NCBI GenBank assembly: GCA_033439765.1 | Contig: JAULSN010000004.1 | Span: forward strand, 2,118,001-2,182,000 | DNA from: Lasiosphaeria ovina | Taxonomy: Eukaryota; Ascomycota; Sordariomycetes; Sordariales; Lasiosphaeriaceae | DNA length: 64,000 bases | Reading direction: 5' to 3' | Part shown: one piece after another, positions 54,734-64,000 of the stretch | How the letters are laid out: the number at the start of each line of letters is the position of its first letter | Numbering within the stretch: position 1 is the first letter of the stretch | Program-made: the position numbers and the translations under genes | Notes under the pieces: model-generated | What the model was told of the DNA's origin: nothing | What the model saw: the letters and a program-made list of their open reading frames with translations, nothing else | The model's database searches: none

Positions 54734-55594
54734 GGCGGAGAGATGAACTCGGCAAAGACAGCAACGAGGCGAAGAAGAGGAAGAAGCGGAGAAGTGGACT
54801 GGGAAACTAGAAGTCTCTTATTTGACTCCTCGGCGGATGTGCTAGGTAGTGACGCGGGCGAGTTCTTGGTGCGCGAAGCAAGATAACGCGTGATGTAGTC
54901 TCTTGACCAAGTAACTCGTTTATTGTGGAATACTGCTCAGTAAACGACTGCAACTTTCAAGGCAAGGGGCCAAAATGGAAAAAAAAAAGAATACGGGATG
55001 GAATTGGCAGCTCCTTAGGAGAATTCCTTCATCAATGTGAGGAACTCCAATGAACCCCACACCATGTCTGGCAACTCCTGCCCGAGGCGGAATGTGGAAG
55101 GAGTTGAGCCCGCTCGGGAACATATCACCCGAGTAACGATCCAATCTAGTAATTAGTACCTACCCTACCTAGTATGGATGGGTCTTCCGTCCCGATGCTG
55201 CAGCATTTTCCCGTTGCAAGGCAGGTAAGGCTGGCTGCCTACTACCCAAGGTACTTAGAGGACCACGTGGGAAGAAACCACCTTTAAACGCCGGGACCAG
55301 GAGCTTGCAGGAAGGTCGAGATGGAAGAACAGTGTGACAAATACAGTGTAGAACCACTATATGCACTGTCCGTGCCGAAACTGCAATTAACGGAGGCCTT
55401 GCCCCTCGACGCGCTTCGCGTCCAGTGCCATTGCAACCTAACGCGACCCCTCCAAAATACCTGCGTTTCCACTCTCGCATCTCTGCGACAAGAACGAATA
55501 TCGCGACCGTGCCGACCTGCACTTTTGACCCCCTGTTGTCGCCAAAAAAAAAAGAAGCGGAACTCGCATATCCTTCTTTCCACATACAAACAAG
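54734..55594. other. Divergent promoter region, amidohydrolase and RFA1
   Basis: 861 bp between two start codons. It contains a full ACGCGT at 54886-54891 and an MCB-like cluster at 55408-55446 (separate entry). An A-run lies at 55546-55556. No gene is recognised. Confidence 0.6.
55408..55446. promoter_or_regulatory. MCB/E2F-like site cluster upstream of RFA1
   Basis: GACGCG (55408-55413) and CGCGTC (55417-55422) form an inverted pair three bases apart. A third ACGCG lies at 55441-55445. The cluster lies 150-190 bp before the RFA1 ATG. ACGCG(T) is the core bound by the MBF G1/S factor in yeasts, where RFA1 is an MBF target. Binding here is inference. Confidence 0.5.
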
Positions 55595-57642
55595 ATGGCC
55601 GAGTCACAAATCACACAGGGCGCGATAGAGTGAGTACCCATTCCCTCCAGACTCGGCCATTTGAATCATGACGGTACCTGACTAAAGTGCCCCACCAGCG
55701 CCATATTCAACGATCCCGATCATGTCACAACGCGGTTCCCAGTCCCCATTCTGCAATGCCTCCAGATCAAGACGCTCGAGGCGAAAGCCCAGGGCGCCGG
55801 CCCGGCTGAGCGGTACCGCGTAGTCCTCAGCGACATCCGCAACTACGTGCAGTGCATGTTGGCGACGCAGGCGAACCGTGTCGTGCATGACGGCCTTCTC
55901 CAGCGCGGATGCATTGTGCGCATGAAGTCGTACCAGGCGCAGTCTCTCAAGGGCAAGAAGTACGTCACCGAGCACCCGTCTGCTCCGTCCGCCCAGTCCA
56001 CTGACTAAGTAAATTTTAGCGTCCTGATCATCCTGGATCTCGACATCATCGAGTCCCTCGGCGCACCGGACAAGATCGGCGACCCGGTAGCTGTCGAGAC
56101 CAGAGCTACCGAACCGTATAGCACCACCATCGGCGGTTCCGGCTTCTACGGCGTGAAGAAGGAGTCCGCCACACAGGACGCGAAGCCGCAAGTGCAGAAG
56201 CAACTTCCCTCGCGTGCCGGCGCTGGAGGAGGCGGCGCAGGCGGCCCGGGCGCAGCTAACGTAATCTACCCTATCGAGGCGCTCTCTCCGTATGCACACA
56301 AGTGGACTATCAAGGCGCGGGTCACGAGCAAATCGGATATCAAGACATGGCACAAGGCAAGCGGCGAAGGCAAGCTCTTCAGCGTCAACTTCCTGGACGA
56401 GAGCGGTGAGATTCGGGCGACGGGCTTCAACGACCAAGTTGACTCGTTCTACGAGCTGCTGCAGGAGGGCAACGTGTACTACATCTCCAGTCCGTGCAAG
56501 GTTCAGCTTGCCAAGAAGCAGTTCAGCAACCTGCCCAACGACTACGAGCTCACGTTTGAGCGCGACACGGTCATCGAGAAGGCCGAGGACCAAACCAACG
56601 TGCCGCAGATCCGCTTCAACTTTTGCAACATCGAGGAGCTAAAGGACGTGGAGAAGGACGCCACGGTTGACATCGTTGGTGTGTTGAAGGAGGTGGAGGA
56701 TGTGACGCAAATCGTGTCCAAGACGACGCAGAAGCCGTACGACAAGCGGGAGCTCGTCTTGGTGGACGACACGGGCTACTCGGTGCGCGTGACCATCTGG
56801 GGTAAGACGGCGACCAACTTTGACGCCGGCCTGGAGTCCATCGTCGCCTTCAAGGGCACACGTGTCAGCGACTTTGGCGGCCGCAGCTTGTCGCTGCTCT
56901 CGTCGGGCACCATGTCGGTCGACCCCGACATCCCAGAGGCACACCGTCTGAAGGGCTGGTATGATGCCTCGGGCCGGAATAACAGCTACGCGACGCACAA
57001 CAACATGGCATCTATGGGCGCCGCCACCGGCCGCAAGGACGACCTCAAGACAATCTCACAGGTGAAGGACGAGAATCTGGGCATGGATGACCCGGCATTT
57101 TTCTCCCTCAAGGCGACCGTTGTTCACATCCGGCAGGAGAACTTTTGCTACCCGGCCTGCCGCAGCGAGGGCTGCAACAAGAAGGTGACAGACATGGGCG
57201 ACGGCACATGGCGCTGCGAGAAGTGCAACATCAGCCACGACCGGCCCGAGTACCGCTACATTATGGGTGTAAACGTCAACGACCATACCGGCCAGCTGTG
57301 GCTCAGCTGCTTCGATGAAACGGCCAGACTCATCATGGGCGGCAAGTCGGCCGACGAGATGGTGGAGCTCCGCGAACTGGACGACGGCCGCTTCGCCGCC
57401 GAGTTTGAGGCGGCGAACTGCAGAAAGCTCAACTTTCGATGCCGCGCCAAGATGGACACGTATGGCGACCAGCAGCGGTATGTTTTGTCTTGTTTTGATT
57501 TGTCCTCGTCCCGTATCGGCTGGACATGTATACTGACGTTATGTGGTGCAGGATTCGCTACCAAGTTATGGGTGCCTCGTCGTTGGACTACAAGTCCGAA
57601 GCGCACAAGCTTGCTGACTTGATCAAGCTAATGAGCGTTTAG
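55595..57642 (+). CDS. RFA1: Replication protein A large subunit (RPA70)
   Basis: Four exons: 55595..55629, 55699..55959, 56020..57477 and 57552..57642, 614 residues. Every intron boundary is supported by frame and family sequence (QGAIDAIFND, SLKGKNVLIILDLD, GDQQRIRYQVMG). Domains in order: N-terminal OB fold (1-105), a Gly-rich linker (about 150-175), DNA-binding OB folds A (about 180-290, from YPIEALSPYAHKWTIKARV) and B (about 295-405), and C (about 440-610). Domain C has its zinc knuckle, FCYPACRSEGC ... WRCEKC, near 473-500. RPA binds single-stranded DNA in replication, recombination and checkpoint signalling as a heterotrimer with RFA2 and RFA3, in the nucleus. Length is as expected for fungal RFA1 (about 600). 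The first coding exon holds only 11 full codons. Confidence 0.96.
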
Positions 57643-58017
57643 GGATGAAATGGGATGGGATGAGCATTGTATCGTGTCGATTTATTATGGCGTCGACGTT
57701 CATGTTGCTTTGTCATGTGCAAGAGCTGCGGGTGTCTCAATAGGCGGAGGGACAGCCCATGGCATTTGATGCACGGCATGTATGATCTGGAACGAGGTAC
57801 GAAAACAGGAGCAGCCATGGCGAGCCACTACTCTATCTAGTGGAAATAATATCGTGCGTTGTTGATTGCGTACATATATACACACGTACTTGATTGCTGT
57901 TTTAAGCCGGGAACCTGTGTGCATGAGGAAAGGAATGACGAGGCATCTGATGCTCAGGAGGCGAGGCAGAAAAAAAAGAACGTAAACAGAAGTTCACGCG
58001 GTATTGGCGAGAACGAC
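57643..58017. other. 3' region of RFA1
   Basis: About 375 bp between the RFA1 stop and the tRNA gene terminator. No gene is seen. It is AT-richer, as expected for a 3' untranslated region. Confidence 0.5.
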
Positions 58018-58021
58018 AAAA
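58018..58021 (-). terminator. RNA polymerase III terminator of tRNA-Ser
   Basis: TTTT on the minus strand, about 12 nt after the 3' end of the tRNA gene. Confidence 0.7.
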
Positions 58022-58032
58022 GCTAAGGGTAT

Positions 58033-58114
58033 CGACGTGGGCCTGATTTGAACAGACGCTCCCGAAGGAACAAGATTTCTAGTCTTGCGCATTAGACCAC
58101 TCTGCCACCACGCC
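58033..58114 (-). tRNA. tRNA-Ser (anticodon AGA)
   Basis: 82 nt, no intron. The acceptor stem pairs GGCGTGG with CCACGTC (one G-T pair), with G as discriminator. The D arm reads GCA...TGC around AGTGGTCTAA-type loop sequence. The anticodon stem CAAGA/TCTTG encloses loop CTAGAAA, giving anticodon AGA. A long variable arm with a TTCG tetraloop (TTCC-TTCG-GGAG) is typical of tRNA-Ser. The T arm pairs GTCTG with CAGGC around TTCAAAT. CCA is not encoded, as in all eukaryotic tRNA genes. The anticodon A34 would be edited to inosine to read UCU, UCC and UCA. Confidence 0.95.
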
Positions 58115-58905
58115 TTTGTTACTCGATTCCGAGGCTTTGGTTGTAAATACTTTGTGTAAACTCCACATATCAACGAGTCAATCTCACCGAGGCACGGATA
58201 CTTTGCTTTTAACTCCGCTATCCGGAAGCACCCACCCATCGCCTCACTCTTCAATTCAGTCACCTCACAGCACAACACGCGTTTTTTTGAATTTGATCTC
58301 AACTCAAACATCACTTGGCTTTCAAATATAGGCAATGGCATCGACTTTTCTTGCTTACCATCCCTCTGATCCCGAAGTTCCGAGTAACCATGTGATTGCA
58401 TCAGGCTCTGCTGTTTGACGCGTGACTTGGTGGGACGGGCGAGTGCAAGCGCTGCGATGATCTCCTTCACGATGGGGGCATTTTCACGTTTTACAGGGGC
58501 TCGCGCGAAAAAGGGGCCCGTCCGTTTCCATGTTAACAGCACCAAGTGGGCGGGCACCTGACGATTGGCCGCCGTCCACTGAAAAGCCGCAGATGGAGGC
58601 CAAACGGGGCGTTTGTGGGGCCCCGCTAGGCTGTGCGCGTTTTCGCGTTGCACTTTACGCGCCAGGACGCGTCCCGCCCGGCTAGCAATCCCCGTCCCTC
58701 TTAGGTTGCCCTTTCCAGGTCAACTTTTTTTAACCACGGCCTGCGTCTTGCTTGTTGCTTGTCTGCTCCTGCTTCCGCAACTCCATCACCATAGTTCTGC
58801 AATTGCACTTTCCATTTCTTCTCTCCGGCCCGCCCAGCCAGCCAGCCCCTTCGATCTTTCCCGTCCTCCACCTCCAGAAGAATAAATCATCAGTTCCCTG
58901 CAGCC
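58115..58905. other. Region between tRNA-Ser and CDT1
   Basis: 791 bp forming the CDT1 promoter and leader. It is dense in ACGCG and TTTCGCG elements (separate entry), followed by a pyrimidine-rich leader from about 58680. No gene is recognised. Confidence 0.6.
58277..58672. promoter_or_regulatory. MCB/E2F-like site cluster upstream of CDT1
   Basis: Full ACGCGT palindromes at 58277-58282, 58418-58423 and 58667-58672. Core ACGCG or CGCGT copies at 58636-58640, 58644-58648 and 58657-58661. E2F-like TTTCGCG at 58641-58647 (+) and TTTCGCGC at 58503-58510 (-). The densest part lies 230-270 bp before the CDT1 ATG. The pattern is that of a G1/S-controlled gene. Binding by MBF is inference. Confidence 0.55.
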
Positions 58906-60489
58906 ATGCCAGGCGCGATTGCTCGGCCCACGCGGCCAGCTCGTGGAAAGCTGGCCGCCTCCAAGCTCCCCGCAGCAGGCATCGCCAAGTTCACCCGCGT
59001 CTCAAAGGCCCAGAACGTCGGGAAGGAGCCAGGTGATAAGGGAGCCTCGCTCGAGCCTCAACGCACATCCTCAATCGAGATTGTCCTGTCGACAAGGAAG
59101 AGGAAGGTGGACAATGACTTCGAGCTGGTGCCTTCCATCACGAACAAAGCTCCCAAACGACCCCGCCAAGAGGCCGAGTCGACGCCGGTCGTCTCTGCCA
59201 CTTTGCTACCACGCAAGAGGAAGACGGTAACGTTTGCGGAGCCCGAAGCCGTCACCAGCTCGCCCGCTCACCACACCCCCACACGCACACCCTCGTCGAG
59301 CAGGAAGCGCCATTTCCAGCCAGACGAGCCTGCTCAGCTCACGCCACCCGACAGCGACTCCTCAGAAGCCGAGGCTCTATTCGAGCGCCTGAACCTGCAA
59401 GCCTCGCCCTCTCGCAAGCGGACCAAGACCTGCGTGGCCCAGAGCGACGGGCCCGATGGCAACCTCAGCCTGCCGCGGGAGCTCCTCGACCTCGTCGACC
59501 TCCAGGCGGCGTTTCTCAAGACGCTCAGCATGCAGTACGCGCACAACGGCAGCAACTCGCCCATCGACCTGCGCACGCTCTGCCCGTCGGCCACGCAGGC
59601 CTGGGGCAAGCGTAAGGTGACGGCCGACGACATCCGCATGTGCGTCGGCGTCATGACGTGGTCCCCAGCAGCAGGCAAGCGGACAACCACAACACCAACA
59701 ACGCAAAGACTTCCCTTCTTCCTCTCCGACTACGGCCGCGGCAAGACCTGCGTCGAGTTCCACGCCGACGCCGAGCGCGGGCCGCTGCGCGAGGCGGCGC
59801 TCAACGCCATGTTCGAGGCCGGCCTGCGGGCGCTGTGGCAGCAGAGCCGCAGCCGCGGCCAGGCGACGCAGCTATTCCTAGCCACGCTGCCCAAGGCCGC
59901 CGTCAAGACGTGCGCGTCGGTCGCCAAGGCGGCGCCCGTGCTCGCCCGCGGCCAACGCACGCTCGAGGAGCTCAAGAACGGCGTCGTCCGCAAGCTGCAG
60001 GAGAAGCAGGACAAGCTGCAGGCGCGGCAGCAGGCCACCACCACCACCACCACAGCAGCAATCCCCGCGCTCCTCAACCCCGACGGCACCAAGATGACAC
60101 TCCTCGACCGCATCCGGCGCAAGGAGCAAGCGGCCGCACAGAGCGGCCAGACGGCACCCACAGCCGCACAACTGCAGCGCGAAGCGGCGCTGCACCGCGC
60201 GGACGAAGTCGCGGGCGTGGTCGGCATGCTGTGCACGGCGACAGGCGGCCACGGCCAGGCGCGCATCTCGTTCACGCTGGCGGCGGTGCTAATCAAGCTC
60301 AAGGACTCGCTGCGCAACGCCATCTCGCAGGAAGACGGTGCCGCGTGCGTGCGGCTGCTGGCCTCTGAGATCGCGCCCCAGTGGCTGCGTATCGTCACGG
60401 TCGGCGGCAGGGAGAACGTGGTCGTGCAGACGGGGTTCCAGCCTAGCAGGGCCCAAGTGCACGAGCGTGTCAGGGCCCTTTTGGGATAG
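58906..60489 (+). CDS. DNA replication licensing factor Cdt1 homologue
   Basis: One exon, 527 residues. The N-terminal 170 residues are basic, Ser/Thr/Pro-rich and probably disordered, with several KRK/RKR clusters that could be nuclear signals. Residues about 186-330 match the Cdt1 middle winged-helix, the geminin/MCM-binding region of animals: LPRELLDLVDLQAAFLKTL, QYAHNGSNSPIDLRTLCPS, KVTADDIRMCVGVM and FFLSDYGRGKTCVEF. A charged coiled-coil-like linker (about 360-430) leads to a C-terminal winged helix (about 430-525), the MCM-binding domain. Cdt1 loads Mcm2-7 onto origins in G1 with ORC and Cdc6. The fungal family is divergent, and the call rests on order and motif similarity. The short TTT/ACC repeats code a Thr run near 385. 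Confidence 0.8.
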   Translation: MPGAIARPTRPARGKLAASKLPAAGIAKFTRVSKAQNVGKEPGDKGASLEPQRTSSIEIVLSTRKRKVDNDFELVPSITNKAPKRPRQEAESTPVVSATLLPRKRKTVTFAEPEAVTSSPAHHTPTRTPSSSRKRHFQPDEPAQLTPPDSDSSEAEALFERLNLQASPSRKRTKTCVAQSDGPDGNLSLPRELLDLVDLQAAFLKTLSMQYAHNGSNSPIDLRTLCPSATQAWGKRKVTADDIRMCVGVMTWSPAAGKRTTTTPTTQRLPFFLSDYGRGKTCVEFHADAERGPLREAALNAMFEAGLRALWQQSRSRGQATQLFLATLPKAAVKTCASVAKAAPVLARGQRTLEELKNGVVRKLQEKQDKLQARQQATTTTTTAAIPALLNPDGTKMTLLDRIRRKEQAAAQSGQTAPTAAQLQREAALHRADEVAGVVGMLCTATGGHGQARISFTLAAVLIKLKDSLRNAISQEDGAACVRLLASEIAPQWLRIVTVGGRENVVVQTGFQPSRAQVHERVRALLG

Positions 60490-61291
60490 ATTACGGCTTT
60501 ACTTACTGGCTGGTGTTTGCGGGCATGTTTGCACGCCGGCATACGAGTTGTGGAGTTGTTGGTTTGTGGAAGTTGTACCCTGGACACGGTCTCTTTTTAT
60601 GCAGAGATGGGTATATACCTAATGTCACACTGTCGGACAGGAGTTTGGGGCGGGAAGGGAAGGGGGGTTTAGCACTGCATTGCAAAGACATTCTGTTTTT
60701 TGTTTTGGTTTTTACTGTTTCTTGTTCTTTCATTAGGGTTGGAGGAGTTGGACGGAATTACGAGAAGAGGGAATACCAAGGTTTGAAGACGTCATTGTTC
60801 ATATTTTTGTCTTGTTTTTTTTTTTGCACAGGCGTCTTGTCTATTCGCAAAAAAAGAACCCTTTCTTTAAAAATAAAAAAAAGTCTCTCAGGCTTTCTTT
60901 GCAAACGCCACCATCACTCCCCGAAAAGCCGTTTCGTTGACATGGAAAAGGGTCCAGTCCAGTCTTCTAGCCGTGGGAAACACAGGAGTCCCCTATTCTA
61001 CCCGTTCCTCGCTGAAATGTGCGTTTAGAAGCCAAACCATGGCCAAACAGAAAAAAAAAGCGTTGTGATGCCTCTGTTTGTAACCATTTCCACCGGGCAT
61101 TCCACCACCGTAATCCATCATGCAAAAAAAAAAAAAAAAAAACCAGAATCATTCGCTTTGTAGTGCTGCCGCTACCTGCTGCTGCTGCTGCTGCTGCTTC
61201 ATACCCATTACCGCTTCTTGCCATCTCCCCCACTATCTTTTAGACAAGACCGATAGAGAGGTGAGAAGTGCAAGAAGATAGCTCTCCCCCC
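60490..61291. other. Convergent 3' region of CDT1 and MBF1
   Basis: About 800 bp with T-runs and A-runs (for example 61124-61142) and a GCT repeat near 61176-61198. No gene is recognised. Confidence 0.5.
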
Positions 61292-61903
61292 TCACTTCTT
61301 GGCCGCGGCGGCGGCCGGGGCCGCCTTTGGCGCGTGCAGGGGCTGGCCCATGTTTTTGCCACGCAGCTTGGTGTTGAGGGCGCGCTCCAGGGCCGTCAGC
61401 ACCTTCTGGTCGGGCGTCGCCTTGCCAGACTCTATCGCGATGATGTTGGCCACAGCCGTGCTAGCCTTGGTCGCCAGCTCCTTCTGCGTGAGCTCTTTGC
61501 CGTCGGCCGTCACGAACGCCTTGCGCGCCGCCTTGAGCGCGTCCGACACCTCCTTGCTGACCTTCTTCACCGGCACCACGTCGTCCGACCGGTCGACCAT
61601 TGTCAGGCGCTGGCCTTCGACGGCGGGCTTTGTGGCCTGTTGTGGATGGTTAGTTTCATTTTAGGATTAGGGATTGGGGGGTTTCTTTATTCTTGATCTC
61701 GCCCTTTAGGATCGGGGATGGGGGGGGGGGCATACCGCATTGCCGGTTGTGTACTTCTTCTCCGTGGCCACGGCCGCGCCAGACCGCTTCGCGGCATTGA
61801 GCGCCGACTGGCTCTTGATCACCTTCTCGCGCGGGCCTCCAGCGCCATTGTGGGAATTCTTGCCAATCTTGACAGCCTCGGTATCCCAGGCGGCTCCAGA
61901 CAT
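61292..61903 (-). CDS. MBF1: Multiprotein-bridging factor 1
   Basis: Two exons on the minus strand: 61903..61736 and 61636..61292, 170 residues. The 99-nt intron starts GTATGC and ends ACAG, joining TTGNA to ATKPAVEG. The ATG at 61903 begins MSGAAWDTEAVKIGKN, the standard MBF1 start. An in-frame ATG 30 codons upstream is less likely. The N-terminal MBF1 domain (1-75) contains QSALNAAKRSGAAVATEKKY. The C-terminal Cro/C1-type helix-turn-helix (about 95-155) contains LTQKELATKASTAVANIIAI and RALNTKLRGKNMG. The end is Ala/Pro-rich with a terminal Lys pair. MBF1 is a conserved co-activator that bridges TBP and bZIP activators. It also acts on the ribosome to limit frameshifting at stalled or collided ribosomes. 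It is unrelated to the MBF (Mbp1/Swi6) factor mentioned for the nearby promoters. Confidence 0.95.
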
Positions 61904-62829
61904 CTTGACGGTCTGTTCTTTTTGTTGTTGCGGGGTGATTTGGCTATTGTTGAGTGAGTTGGTTGCTGCAAAAGCGAATCGGTGAGGTGGCAAGATGACG
62001 GGTTTCCTTACAGGTTTTGCTGGTGGCTAGTTTTTGTAGCTTTGCGAGTTTGCGACTATCTATGAGGGAAGAGGGCGCAAAAGTGAAATGCGAAGAGAAA
62101 ACTGCTTGTTTTGTGACAAATGGGTTTGATGATGTCGACTGGGCGAGTGGGTAGGATGGCAGTTCGGTGGGAGGAAGGCTGGAGGACGGGAGGGTTTTAA
62201 AAGAGCGGAGTACCTCAGCAAAGCGGTGGAGTGAGTGGAGGGGTGTTGGAAGGCGATGGGCCACTGTCGAAAAAGGCCCGGGCGGGATTGAGAAGCCAGC
62301 GAAAGCCCAGGCTGATGACTCGAGCGGCGAGAGCGCGAGACCGCTGCCGCCGCGCCACACTTTGGGCTGTGTGGGGGAAGCTTAGGCGGGTTGCCTCCCC
62401 TGTGGAATCTCTGTTCGCCTGCCTGCGGTGTTGGGCAAACCGGCCCCCTGGGGCTGGCCAACCTGGAACGCACGAGATCGCCGTGCCGGGCCGTGGCGCT
62501 GGCTTAGCTAAGAATTTCTTCCTCCCTCTTTCGAACGAGCCACGATAACCACGCCCGGGCACTGTGCACTGTGGCGCCGTCTCCCGTCTTCCATTTCCGG
62601 CGCACCTGGTTTCACTTGCCTCCGGCACCACGGGCCTTGACATCGGATGCTGGACTTCCCCCGGCCTTCACCACATTCAGGACATCTCCTCATCTGTCAG
62701 ACTTTTGGCATCGCCAATTCGAGCCGCCCTCAGTGACGAGCAAAGATAGTCTGTAAAACATGGGAAAATGAGAGCTCATGCCAGATCATTCTTCCCTCCC
62801 CTTCCCCGCATCTTCACCTTCCATTTTCG
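61904..62829. other. Divergent promoter region, MBF1 and DUF1365 genes
   Basis: 926 bp, with no recognisable gene. The MBF1 leader on the minus strand is pyrimidine/A-rich. The middle (62250-62500) is GC-rich. Confidence 0.5.
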
Positions 62830-64000
62830 ATGGCTGGTCCATCAACGGCCTCCTTGGGTGTGGCCCTCTTACCCGTGGCCGCCTGCTTCGCGGCCCTCTC
62901 TGGGGGCCTCCTTGATGCAATCCTACTGGCTCTGTTCAGCACCGTCCGCCATGGCCGTGGCCGCATCTTCGTCCACGCGCTCGTCGATCTCGTCGACAAG
63001 ATCGTCATGTCTCACCGACCGGCGACAGCTGCAGTAGTTGGGGCTCTCACTGTCTTACTGCTCGTGGTCTCGTTGAGGCCGGTGAAATCGGCAAGTGGGT
63101 CCGCCACACCGCGCCAGGATGGCCCTGGGAAGGCCCTCTTTTTCCCGTGCCGGACGACTCACTCTCGGATGTTCCCGCAGAAGCACTCATTCTCCTACTC
63201 CTACCTGGCTGTCGGGGTCCCTGTGGACTGGGAGGGCACTGCGGGGGGCATGGTTTCGGTCGGAGTCGACCCAGGTTGGACACTCTCGTGGCTGTCGCCG
63301 TCTTCATCGGCCCGAAAGGGGTGGTACAGTATTGACGCCGGCGACTACCTCGAGCGCGGCAAAGCCAGACTCGGCTTACGGGGAAAGCTAGACGAATATC
63401 TCCGAAACCAGGTACGCAGCCGGAGCCCCCGTTTGCATCCCTCCAACTATTCCCCTCGGCTAACTCTGCCAGGGGGTCGACCCGAAAACGTACCCGTATG
63501 CCTACTTGGTCACTGCTGCTCGGTTTCTCGGCTATCATTTCAACCCCGTCTCCTTCTGGTATTTGTACGATGCCACAAAGTCACTGGCTGCCATGATCCT
63601 CGAGGTCAACAACACCTTTGGCGAGCGTCGTATGTACTTGTTGGTCCCAGACGATGATTTGGCCGCCCGGATCGACCACACCCCGGGACCGGCTCTTGGC
63701 GTGGCAGAGCAGGCGGCGAGCACGCGCCAAAGTGCCCTTCTGAGAACTGTGTTGAAGCAGTCGTGGCCAAAAGACTTCCATGTGTCGCCATTCAACTCCC
63801 GCAAAGGATCTTATTCATTGACGGCAAGTGACCCCTTGAGCCCCTCCATGCAAGGCATGGGCCCCCTCGTCAATACAATCAACTTGGTTTCGTCCAAGGG
63901 GCATGGGAAGCTGGTCGCCAGGCTGATCCAGGACGGTGATGCCATTGACCCGTCCTCGATGACCATGTTTGGGAAACTCAAATTCCTGAGTGCTTGGTGG
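62830..64000 (+). CDS. DUF1365-domain protein, 3' part outside the window
   Basis: Exon 1 is 62830..63411 and exon 2 runs from 63473 to the window end without a stop: 370 residues seen, incomplete. The 61-nt intron has donor GTACGC, branch CTAAC and acceptor CCAG, and joins EYLRNQ to GVDPKTYPY in phase 0. The N-terminus has two hydrophobic stretches (about 7-37 and 62-80), so the protein is probably membrane-bound. From about 100 the DUF1365 pattern starts: FFPCRTTHSRMFPQKHSFSYSYL, then LVTAARFLGYHFNPVSFWY and ILEVNNTFGERRMYL, and KDFHVSPFNSRKGSY. Bacterial members often sit beside cyclopropane-fatty-acid or flavin amine oxidase genes, which suggests a lipid role. The biochemical function is not established. 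The start is the first ATG giving the hydrophobic leader. Confidence 0.85.

Overview
The window is nuclear DNA of a filamentous ascomycete, most likely one of the Sordariomycetes. The signs are short introns (about 46-108 nt) with GTRNGY donors and CTAAC/CTGAC branch points, pyrimidine-rich leaders, many GPI-anchored wall proteins, HET and NLR-type genes, and familiar families such as Flc/TRP, SUR7, EsdC-like, Cdt1 and MBF1. I cannot name the species from sequence alone. All exon models were built by hand from splice signals and reading-frame continuity.

Layout. 1-20 kb is rich in cell-surface genes: a Flc/TRP-like channel (813-3131, +), a GPI-anchored GH16 glucanase/transglycosidase with a long Ser/Ala stalk (5048-7729, -), a Kre9/Knh1-type membrane protein (9855-10677, -), an LCCL-domain multi-pass protein (12890-14893, +) and a small Cys-rich GPI protein (17441-18318, +). 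19.5-29 kb holds an HD phosphohydrolase, a small papain-fold (LRAT/H-NC type) protein, a HET-domain protein and an EsdC-like glycogen-binding-domain protein. 30.8-35.3 kb holds a five-exon NLR: patatin phospholipase, NB-ARC, then 13 almost identical 42-residue TPRs. The architecture is that of Neurospora PLP-1. 37-41 kb has a SUR7-family protein and a GPI-anchored PLC-like protein.

42995-44936 is a 1.94-kb foldback-type DNA element with 38-bp perfect terminal inverted repeats, a 6-bp target duplication and an interior of inverted low-complexity arrays. It sits about 330 bp upstream of a small cytochrome b5 gene. 45.6-53.5 kb is gene-poor, with one convincing 77-codon gene. 53.5-64 kb is housekeeping: an amidohydrolase, RFA1, tRNA-Ser(AGA), a Cdt1 homologue, MBF1 and the 5' part of a DUF1365 gene cut by the window end.

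Themes. (1) Cell wall and membrane surface. (2) Two non-self-recognition or cell-death gene types, HET and patatin-NLR, within 12 kb. (3) A G1/S pair, RFA1 and CDT1, each with clusters of MCB-like ACGCG(T) sites upstream. The most interesting items are the NLR repeat array, whose variable residues fall on one helix face, and the foldback element.
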